A stretch of DNA of 6,762 bases from Desulfofustis sp. (GTDB lineage Bacteria; Desulfobacterota; Desulfobulbia; Desulfobulbales; Desulfocapsaceae): NCBI GenBank assembly GCA_029287755.1, contig JARFQM010000214.1, positions 1 to 6,762 of the forward strand, in the 5' to 3' direction. Made by a program: the position numbers and the translations under genes. Shown here piece by piece: positions 1 through 6,762 of the stretch (positions are counted from its first letter, which is position 1; each line of letters opens with the position of its first letter). A model generated the notes under the pieces. That model saw only the letters and a list, made by a program, of their open reading frames with translations. It did not search any database and was not told the origin of the DNA.

Positions 1-646
1 CCACTGGACGGATCTTCCCTTCGGAGTGGACATTGGTAAAGACAATTCCCATGCGCACGGCTTCGCTGTCAAAATTATCGTAGCAGTTGCGGTACAGCAG
101 TGCGGCGGAGTGGTGCACATAGGTCGAACAACAGATTTCTATGGCCGGGACCTAGGCCTCGGCGCCGACGGGACCGCGGCTGTAGAAGCCGATCATCATG
201 GTCAGGCCCTGCATGATGCCATCCATGTAGGTGCGGACATAATCGGTGGCCTCGTCACGCAGCAGGGACTTGGCCAGGGAACTCATCTTCTCGCCTTCGT
301 TGATGATGTAAAAGGTCTGGTTGACCAGGCGAGCCTGATCCTGGGGCAGGTCGAAATGAATGGTGTGCCCCTCCTTGGCGAGTTGCCGCTCCTCGCCTTT
401 GTCAAGACTGTACTGCCTGATCCAGTCAACGTCAGCCTCGCTGCCGCTATTGACGAACACCGCGTCCGGTTTGCACAGGACGATGGCATTGGCGATTTTG
501 ATCAGGGCGTCGGAATTGGTGATGGGCGAGAGTTTGTTGAGATTTTCTTCATCGAGATTCTTGTTGAGGACGTTCTGCGCCTCGGCCAGCGAATCGATTT
601 CACCAACCGCGGCCAGAATGTCGTTGCCTTTGTATAACTCGAGCAT
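1..646 (-). CDS. pckG: Phosphoenolpyruvate carboxykinase (GTP), N-terminal part, interrupted by an in-frame TAG and cut by the window edge
   Basis: This gene would encode the cytosolic enzyme that interconverts oxaloacetate + GTP and phosphoenolpyruvate + GDP + CO2, the link between the TCA cycle and gluconeogenesis. About the first third of a roughly 600-residue family is visible. Residues 1-164 carry family landmarks: GSE at 68-70, a DLPQDQARLVNQTF stretch whose Arg106 matches the substrate-binding arginine of animal PEPCK (Arg87 in the human enzyme), and MQGLTMMIGFYSRGPVGAEA at 145-164. Codon 165 is TAG (152-154). The same frame then stays open for 50 codons to base 1 and still reads like PEPCK (VPAIEICCSTYVHHSAALLYRN, quoted in part: STYVHHSAALLYRN). 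The nucleotide-binding kinase motifs lie outside the window. The ATG at 644-646 has AAGGAG 6 bases upstream. Family identity is confident; whether full-length enzyme is made is not. Confidence 0.85.
152..154 (-). other. In-frame amber (TAG) codon inside the PEP carboxykinase gene
   Basis: On the minus strand the reading is GCC GAG GCC TAG GTC CCG GCC ATA, with PEPCK-like sequence on both sides in one frame, so this is a substitution-type interruption and not a frameshift. In the GTP-PEPCK motif GPVGSPLS, recalled from the family, the stop falls at about the last Ser; TCG to TAG would be one base change. Possible causes are a nonsense mutation, a sequencing or assembly error, or recoding. Three of the six complete genes in the window (glutathione synthetase, glutaredoxin, DNA ligase) end in TAG, so TAG is in normal use as a stop. 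Confidence 0.85.
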
Positions 647-652
647 GCTCTA

Positions 653-658
653 CTCCTT
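653..658 (-). promoter_or_regulatory. Ribosome binding site of the PEP carboxykinase gene
   Basis: The minus strand reads AAGGAG followed by TAGAGC and the ATG at 646. It is a near-perfect Shine-Dalgarno sequence with 6-base spacing and fixes the start codon. Confidence 0.8.
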
Positions 659-730
659 GGGTAAAATGAGGGCGGAAAACACGGCAGCAGGGTGATTTTC
701 ACGCCCGGGACCTGGATTATCGATCGCGCA

Positions 731-759
731 ATGATAAGTATTGATGGAAATTCAGTCAA
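731..759 (-). promoter_or_regulatory. Sigma70-like promoter for the PEP carboxykinase gene
   Basis: The minus strand has TTGACT (754-759) and TATCAT (731-736) separated by exactly 17 bases, each matching the consensus at five of six positions. Transcription would start near 724, giving a leader of about 78 bases before the ATG at 646. A short dyad (TTATC at 717-721 and GATAA at 733-737) overlaps the -10 region and start point and could be an operator, but it is too short to be convincing. Confidence 0.55.
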
Positions 760-919
760 GCACGACCTGAGGGTGCACTTTTCCTCTGTCGTCCGCAAAT
801 CTACTTTATTTACATGCCTTTTCAAGGAAAATGCCGTAAGCTTCAGTCTGTTTTTCCCTGGACCTCTAACACATATCACCAGTTTCCTCACTGCCAACCG
901 TGAAACGGAGAAAAAAATT

Positions 920-1225
920 ATGATCCATGTGATTGCCTCGGTGTCCATCAAGCAGGGCCGGCGGCCCGAATTCCTGGACATATTCAGGGCCAACGTGCCC
1001 AACGTACTGCAGGAGAAAGGCTGCCTCGAATACCGGCCGACCGTCGATATCGCCGCCGGTCTCGATCCGCAGGTTGTCGATGAAAACCTGGTTACCATAA
1101 TCGAGAAATGGGAGAGCCTCGACGATCTCCGCGCCCACCTGACGGCCCCTCATATGCTCGATTATCGGACCAAGGTCAGTTCGATGGTTGAACAAGTGGT
1201 TTTGAAAGTACTCCAGGACGCCTGA
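920..1225 (+). CDS. Small antibiotic-biosynthesis-monooxygenase (ABM) domain protein, YgiN-like
   Basis: This complete 101-residue protein is the length of one ABM-domain unit, a dimeric ferredoxin-like alpha/beta barrel. Members oxidise quinols or other aromatics without cofactor, or only bind such ligands. The family pattern is visible: an N-terminal strand (MIHVIASVSIK), a helix with FLDIF at 18-22, EKGCLEYRP at 32-40, the strand LVTIIEKWES at 57-66, and the helix LDDLRAHLTAPHM at 67-79, whose His is commonly conserved. No signal peptide or membrane segment is seen. The ATG has GGAG (907-910) at 9-base spacing. It stands alone, divergent from the PEP carboxykinase gene and 237 bases before the next rightward gene. 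The substrate cannot be read from the sequence; a quinol-type role by analogy with YgiN is only a guess. Confidence 0.85.
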   Translation: MIHVIASVSIKQGRRPEFLDIFRANVPNVLQEKGCLEYRPTVDIAAGLDPQVVDENLVTIIEKWESLDDLRAHLTAPHMLDYRTKVSSMVEQVVLKVLQDA

Positions 1226-1304
1226 GAAAAAGGAGCCGTCGCCCTTCTATTTCGCCGAACCTGACTTATTATGCAAAGCGACATGAGGCCGATCCATCCC
1301 CGCC

Positions 1305-1339
1305 GGCGGTGACGCTTGCTGCGGGGGCTGCTCACCGCC
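1305..1339 (+). repeat. Inverted repeat (8-bp arms) upstream of the glutathione synthetase gene
   Basis: GGCGGTGA (1305-1312) and TCACCGCC (1332-1339) are perfect inverted copies around a 19-base G-rich spacer. The arms could form a stem in RNA, but no T-run follows, so it is not a standard intrinsic terminator. It lies 80 bases after the monooxygenase stop and about 120 bases before the gshB start, so it could be a weak terminator, an mRNA 5' structure or an operator. Chance is possible in this GC-rich gap. Confidence 0.35.
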
Positions 1340-1421
1340 TCCGCCTGCCGCTCGCCACCCGTGCCTGGCGGGGCGCCTTGAACTAGTGTGGCTTTGGTTT
1401 GATGGCTCGGCCTGAAATTCT

Positions 1422-1436
1422 CTGCCGCGGCGGCAG
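1422..1436 (+). repeat. Short dyad CTGCCGC-G-GCGGCAG before the gshB start
   Basis: Seven-base arms are separated by a single base, which suits a DNA-binding dyad better than an RNA hairpin (in RNA only about 5 pairs could form). It ends 13 bases before the ribosome binding site of the glutathione synthetase gene, where a repressor or a structured leader could act. The evidence is symmetry and position only. Confidence 0.3.
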
Positions 1437-1449
1437 AAAAAGTCAATCA

Positions 1450-1455
1450 GAGAGG
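1450..1455 (+). promoter_or_regulatory. Ribosome binding site deciding the gshB start
   Basis: GAGAGG lies 1 base before the ATG at 1457 but 7 bases before the ATG at 1463. Ribosome geometry therefore favours the second ATG. Confidence 0.6.
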
Positions 1456-1462
1456 AATGCAG

Positions 1463-2350
1463 ATGAGATGGCTAGTGGTGCTCGATCCGCTTGACGGGTT
1501 GATCTCGAGAACGGATACTTCCCTGGCGGTAATCAACCGGGCCCGGGAGGAGGGGATCGAGGTCGATACCGCCACCATTGAGGAGCTCTATTTCGAAGAT
1601 CAGGCGCGGGTTCTGGCCACGCCTGCCGACGGCGCGCCCGAACCGCAGCTGCTGGGCGACTACGACTTGGTCTTCATGCGCAAAGAGCCGCCTTACGATA
1701 TGCGCTTTCACTATGCCACCCAACTGCTGTCGCTGGGCGGCACCCTGGTGCTCAACAGCCCGTCCGCCCTGCGCGATTTCAATGAGAAACTGATTGTTCT
1801 GCCCTTTAGCAAATATATGCCGCCGACGCTGGTGGCCGCCGATCTGTCGGTCATCGGGGATTTCATCGGCCGCCACGGCACCGTGGTGGTCAAGTCGCTG
1901 GACAGTTTCCAGGGCAAGTCGGTGCGCATGCTCCCTGAGCATGACAAGGAAGTACTGCAGGATGTGACCAAGGGCGGAAGCAGGCCGGTGATGGTGCAGA
2001 AATTTCTCGAAGATGTGTATGAAGGCGACAAGCGGGTGATCACTCTCGGCGACCAGGTGCTGGGCGCCGCCCTGCGCAAACCGAAGCGCGGTTATCACGC
2101 CAATTTTGCCAACAGTGAGGCGCTCAAAAGTCACTTGAGCGAGCACGAGCAGGCCGTCACGGAAGAGCTTTGTCCGTGGCTGGTTTCCCAGGGCATCCAT
2201 TTCGCCGGGCTTGATTTCATCGGTGGGTACCTGACTGAGATCAACATCACCTGCCCAACCGGCATAGTACAGATTTCCGAACTCGAAGACAGGGATCTGG
2301 CCGGCGAAATAATCGAATATTTTTCCCAACTGGCAGCGAATTCAGCTTAG
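1463..2350 (+). CDS. gshB: Glutathione synthetase-like ATP-grasp ligase
   Basis: The family joins gamma-glutamylcysteine and glycine using ATP in the cytosol to make glutathione. The protein is 295 residues from the ATG at 1463, slightly shorter than E. coli GshB (about 316). Similarity to GshB covers the full length: DPLDGL at 8-13, FMRKEPPYDMRFHYATQLL at 71-89, LNSPSALRDFNEKL at 97-110, VVVKSLDS at 141-148, VQKFLEDVYEGDKRV at 178-192 and AGLDFIGGYLTEINITCPTG at 248-267. Two glycine-rich loops differ from E. coli as I recall it: LDSFQGKSV replaces LDGMGGASI, and NFANSEA (214-220) replaces NLAAGGRGE. A different or relaxed substrate is therefore possible. No gshA is in the window. It is the first gene of a tight rightward cluster, ending in TAG 5 bases before the ABC ATPase gene. 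The start at 1457 would add only two residues. Confidence 0.85.
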   Translation: MRWLVVLDPLDGLISRTDTSLAVINRAREEGIEVDTATIEELYFEDQARVLATPADGAPEPQLLGDYDLVFMRKEPPYDMRFHYATQLLSLGGTLVLNSPSALRDFNEKLIVLPFSKYMPPTLVAADLSVIGDFIGRHGTVVVKSLDSFQGKSVRMLPEHDKEVLQDVTKGGSRPVMVQKFLEDVYEGDKRVITLGDQVLGAALRKPKRGYHANFANSEALKSHLSEHEQAVTEELCPWLVSQGIHFAGLDFIGGYLTEINITCPTGIVQISELEDRDLAGEIIEYFSQLAANSA

Positions 2351-2355
2351 TTTAC

Positions 2356-3261
2356 ATGAATGCGTTATCGATCAAAGCGCTGAAAAAGCGATACGGCAGC
2401 GGTCTCGAGGCCCTCAAGGGGATCACCCTCGATGTCAAGGAGGGTGAGTTCTTTGGCTTGCTCGGACCCAACGGCGCCGGTAAAACGACGACCATCGGCA
2501 TAATCACCTCGCTGGTCACCAAAACTGGCGGCACAATACGGGTCTTCGGCATCGATATCGATGAGGATTTTTCGGCTGCCAAGCGATTGATCGGGGTGGT
2601 TCCCCAGGAATTCAACTTCTCGATATTCGAGAAAGTCGAAGATATCGTCTGCCAGCAGGCCGGCTATTACGGGATTGGCCGCGATCAGGCCCAGGCGAGC
2701 AGCGAGAAATATCTGCGCCAGCTCGGTCTCTGGGAAAAACGGCGGACCACCGCCCGGGAGCTCTCGGGAGGCATGAAGCGCAGGCTGATGATTGCCCGCG
2801 GCCTGGTCCATGAGCCCAAACTGCTCATTCTCGATGAACCGACGGCCGGCGTCGATGTCGAACTGCGCCGCGGCATGTGGGATTTTCTCGAAAAGCTGAA
2901 CCGGAAGGGCAGGACGATCATTCTCACCACCCACTATCTCGAGGAGGCGGAGCAGCTCTGCTCGCGCATCGCCATCATCGCCGACGGCAGGATTATAGAA
3001 AATGCAACCAAGAGGGAGCTGCTTAAAAAGCTTGACAGGGAGACCTTTGTCTTCGACGTGAAGGCCAATAATCTGCAGATCGCTCCGCTGGAGCAGGTGA
3101 GTTTCACCCCCCTGGACGACACTACGCTGGAGGTGACCATTACCAAGGGGAGGTCCCTGAACCTGGTATTTGAGCATCTCGGACGCCAGGGCATAGAGGT
3201 TGATTCGCTGCGCAACAAGACGAACCGCCTCGAAGAGATATTCATGGAGATGGTCGAATGA
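2356..3261 (+). CDS. yadG: ABC-2 transporter ATP-binding protein, YadG family
   Basis: This is the cytoplasmic nucleotide-binding subunit that hydrolyses ATP to drive the permease encoded next to it. All ABC motifs are intact in 301 residues: Walker A GPNGAGKT (37-44), Q-loop Gln84 in PQEFNF, signature LSGGMKRR (136-143), Walker B LLILDEP (156-162), D-loop AGVD (164-167) and switch His193. The C-terminal part (about 228-301) is the domain typical of YadG, ending with NKTNRLEEIF. Similarity to E. coli YadG as I recall it is strong and full-length (QAGYYGI, MKRRLMIAR, AGVDVELRR). The substrate of YadGH is not established. The start lies 5 bases after gshB and lacks a clear Shine-Dalgarno sequence, so translation is probably coupled to gshB. 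Confidence 0.92.
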   Translation: MNALSIKALKKRYGSGLEALKGITLDVKEGEFFGLLGPNGAGKTTTIGIITSLVTKTGGTIRVFGIDIDEDFSAAKRLIGVVPQEFNFSIFEKVEDIVCQQAGYYGIGRDQAQASSEKYLRQLGLWEKRRTTARELSGGMKRRLMIARGLVHEPKLLILDEPTAGVDVELRRGMWDFLEKLNRKGRTIILTTHYLEEAEQLCSRIAIIADGRIIENATKRELLKKLDRETFVFDVKANNLQIAPLEQVSFTPLDDTTLEVTITKGRSLNLVFEHLGRQGIEVDSLRNKTNRLEEIFMEMVE

Positions 3262-4028
3262 TACCCGAGAGTCTGATCTGCCTCTACACCATCTCCAGGC
3301 GGGAGACCACCAGGATTTTCAGGATCTGGGTCCAGACCCTGGTGCCCCCGGTGATTACCATGACGCTCTACTTCATCGTCTTCGGCAGCTTCATCGGTTC
3401 CCAGCTTTCCGGCATCAAGGGCTTTGAGTACATGGCCTTTATTGCCCCCGGCCTGATCATGATGTCGATTATCACCAACTCCTATACCAATACCGTATCG
3501 AGTTTCTTCTCCACCAAATTTCAAAAGAATATCGAAGAGATGCTGGTCAGCCCGACACCCAACTGGGTGATCGTTCTGGGCTTTGTATCAGGCGGCGTGA
3601 TCCGCGGACTCAGCGTCGGCCTGCTGGTCTCCCTGGTCAGCCTGATATTTATTCGGCTGCCGCTGCACAGCTTTGTCTACACCGCGCTGTTCGCCTTTCT
3701 TACCAGTTTTGTCTTTTCTCTGGCCGGCATGATAAATGGCATTTTCGCCCAAAAGTTTGATGATATATCCATCATCCCGACCTTTGTAATCACGCCGCTC
3801 ACCTATCTCGGCGGGGTGTTCTACTCGATTTCGCTGCTGCCGGATTTCTGGCAGATGATCTCCAAAGCCAACCCGATCATCTATATGATCGATGGCTTTC
3901 GCTTCGGTTTTTTGGGGATTGCCGACATGCGCGTGACCACCGGACTTGGGATGCTTGTCATTTTTGCGGTGGCGCTGTTTTCGATCAATCTCTATCTCCT
4001 GAAAAAAGGGACAGGGATACGGACCTGA
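3258..4028 (+). CDS. yadH: ABC-2 transporter permease, YadH family
   Basis: This inner-membrane subunit pairs with the preceding ATPase in an export-type ABC-2 transporter. It has 256 residues, the same as I recall for E. coli YadH. About six hydrophobic segments can be picked out, near residues 28-46, 60-80, 106-132, 137-163, 172-192 and 228-248. Diagnostic stretches are RIWVQTLVPPVITMTLYF (22-39), the cytoplasmic loop FQKNIEEMLVSPTP (88-101), FDDISIIPTFVITPLTYLGG (167-186) and INGIFAQ (159-165). The amphipathic N-terminus with RRETTRIFRIW is usual for this family. ATG overlaps the ATPase stop (ATGA), with GGAG (3246-3249) 8 bases upstream, so the two subunits should be made in balance. No change to a conserved feature is visible. 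Confidence 0.92.
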   Translation: MIPESLICLYTISRRETTRIFRIWVQTLVPPVITMTLYFIVFGSFIGSQLSGIKGFEYMAFIAPGLIMMSIITNSYTNTVSSFFSTKFQKNIEEMLVSPTPNWVIVLGFVSGGVIRGLSVGLLVSLVSLIFIRLPLHSFVYTALFAFLTSFVFSLAGMINGIFAQKFDDISIIPTFVITPLTYLGGVFYSISLLPDFWQMISKANPIIYMIDGFRFGFLGIADMRVTTGLGMLVIFAVALFSINLYLLKKGTGIRT

Positions 4029-4050
4029 TCCCGCATCGCGAGCACACACC

Positions 4051-4296
4051 ATGGTGGAACTCTACATAGCCAGCACCTGCCCCTTCTGCATAAAAGTCAT
4101 TCGGGCGGCAGAAGAAATGGGTCTGACAGAAGGACACGATTACCAGATCGTGGATGCCGCCCAGGGCACGCCCGGGCGCAAAAAAGTGGTCGATACCGGC
4201 GGTAAGTCCATGGTTCCGTTTCTGCTGGACGGCGGGTCCTGGATGTATGAAAGTGACGACATCATCGACTATCTCAGAGACAAATTCGTCAACTAG
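4051..4296 (+). CDS. Glutaredoxin-like protein (CPFC active site)
   Basis: This 81-residue thioredoxin-fold protein is the usual length for a small glutaredoxin. Glutaredoxins reduce disulfides and glutathione-mixed disulfides with glutathione as electron donor. An N-terminal strand (VELYIA) leads to the CPFC redox pair Cys10/Cys13. The cis-proline site is SMVPFLLDG (53-61, Pro56) and the glutathione-contact helix starts at YESDDIIDYL (66-75), in the style of glutaredoxins and GST N-terminal domains. No signal peptide is present, so it should be cytosolic. It follows the permease gene by 22 bases and is probably the last gene of the gshB cluster; a clear Shine-Dalgarno sequence is not visible. 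A glutathione synthetase gene in the same cluster fits a glutathione-dependent role. It ends in TAG and converges on ligA. Confidence 0.85.
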   Translation: MVELYIASTCPFCIKVIRAAEEMGLTEGHDYQIVDAAQGTPGRKKVVDTGGKSMVPFLLDGGSWMYESDDIIDYLRDKFVN

Positions 4297-4348
4297 CCGC
4301 TGCAGGCACTCTGCCGGTAGAGCTGGAAGGAAGTGGTGGCAGCCGGGC

Positions 4349-6534
<2,186 letters not shown>

Positions 6535-6539
6535 GATGT

Positions 6540-6545
6540 CTCCTC
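6540..6545 (-). promoter_or_regulatory. Ribosome binding site of the tautomerase gene
   Basis: The minus strand reads GAGGAG, then ACATC, then the ATG at 6534. It is strong and well spaced, and likely serves ligA too through coupling. Confidence 0.75.
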
Positions 6546-6597
6546 ACTTGAGCGCTTTTTTAGTGTTGCCCGAAAAATAACATCGGACTATGGTGCG

Positions 6598-6640
6598 GCG
6601 TACGCTGAGAGAGCAGTGCTCAACCACAGCGCACCTGTGC
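6598..6640 (-). repeat. Cluster of three short dyads in the tautomerase-ligA leader
   Basis: Just downstream of the proposed -10 lie GCAC-CT-GTGC (6631-6640), GAGCA-G-TGCTC (6611-6621) and the perfect palindrome GCGTACGC (6598-6605). Their position near the start point would suit an operator, but each is short and they do not share a sequence, so they may be coincidental. The rest of 6546-6762 shows no convincing gene. Confidence 0.25.
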
Positions 6641-6669
6641 AGAATAATTTTGATTGCAACCGGAGTCAA
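6641..6669 (-). promoter_or_regulatory. Sigma70-like promoter for the tautomerase-ligA pair
   Basis: TTGACT (6664-6669) and TATTCT (6641-6646) on the minus strand are 17 bases apart, matching consensus at five and four of six positions. The start point would be near 6634, with a leader of about 100 bases. A second possible pair just upstream, TTGACG (6690-6695) and TATCAT (6669-6674), has only 15-base spacing and is less likely. Confidence 0.45.
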
Positions 6670-6762
6670 TGATAGACCTGGCGTCAGGACGTCAATCGGC
6701 TCATCCGGCGCAGACGCGCATGAGGCAGATGAAGACAACTGAGCAGGCAGAGCCTGTCTCTT

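Noticed and set aside
152..154. Pyrrolysine codon in PEP carboxykinase as a firm call
   Set aside because: The site is not a known pyrrolysine position, TAG ends at least three other genes in the window, and no pyl genes are visible. It is kept only as one explanation to test.
26..637. Long plus-strand open frame opposite the PEP carboxykinase gene
   Set aside because: It is antisense to a recognisable gene, has no family resemblance, and is explained by GC-rich codon bias on the other strand.
692..702. GTGA-TTT-TCAC palindrome in the PEP carboxykinase leader as a CRP/FNR-type site
   Set aside because: The half-sites are 3 bases apart, not about 6, and it lies inside the transcribed leader, so the match to such regulators fails.
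1244..1272. Possible promoter with -10 TATTAT (1267-1272) before the gshB cluster
   Set aside because: The -10 is good, but no -35 better than about three of six matches sits at 16-18 bases, and it lies almost 190 bases from the gene start.
1472..2329. Minus-strand open frame opposite the gshB-like gene
   Set aside because: It is a His- and Gln-rich composition typical of antisense translation, with no ribosome binding site or family match.
2365..3177. Minus-strand open frame opposite the ABC ATPase gene
   Set aside because: All ABC motifs are on the plus strand; this frame is a shadow.
6544..6738. 64-codon minus-strand open frame upstream of the tautomerase gene
   Set aside because: It has no recognisable domain, covers the proposed promoter and leader of the tautomerase-ligA pair, and its end overlaps the tautomerase ribosome binding site.

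Overview
The window looks like ordinary chromosome from a Gram-negative bacterium, most likely a Desulfobacterota/deltaproteobacterial lineage. That placement is an inference from protein flavour: a GTP-type PEP carboxykinase, a GshB-type ATP-grasp ligase, a YadGH ABC-2 transporter and a small DmpI-like tautomerase placed before ligA. No rRNA, tRNA, CRISPR array, insertion sequence or phage gene is visible. All proteins were identified from remembered family motifs, not by database search.

Left part (1-919). The 5' part of a GTP-dependent phosphoenolpyruvate carboxykinase gene runs leftwards off the window edge. It has a good ribosome binding site and a strong sigma70-like promoter. Its reading frame is broken by one in-frame TAG (152-154) after codon 164, yet coding similarity continues in the same frame to the edge. 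About 270 bases of intergenic DNA separate it from a divergent small ABM-domain (YgiN-like) monooxygenase gene.

Middle part (1226-4296). After a 237-base gap with an inverted repeat comes a tight rightward cluster: a GshB-like glutathione synthetase, a YadG-type ABC ATPase, a YadH-type ABC-2 permease (4-base ATGA overlap with the ATPase) and a CPFC glutaredoxin. Spacings of 5, -4 and 22 bases suggest one operon. It places a thiol-peptide ligase and a glutaredoxin on either side of an export-type transporter of unknown substrate, which suggests, but does not prove, a link between thiol chemistry and export.

Right part (4297-6762). Converging on that operon is a leftward pair: a 61-residue 4-oxalocrotonate-tautomerase-family protein followed, 5 bases later, by a complete NAD-dependent DNA ligase (LigA). 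A TTGACT-N17-TATTCT promoter and several short dyads lie upstream. 

The observations most worth checking are the amber codon in the PEP carboxykinase gene, the gshB-yadG-yadH-grx cluster, the degenerate glycine loops of the GshB-like ligase, and the tautomerase that lacks both classical active-site arginines. I see no clear evidence of a wholly new system.
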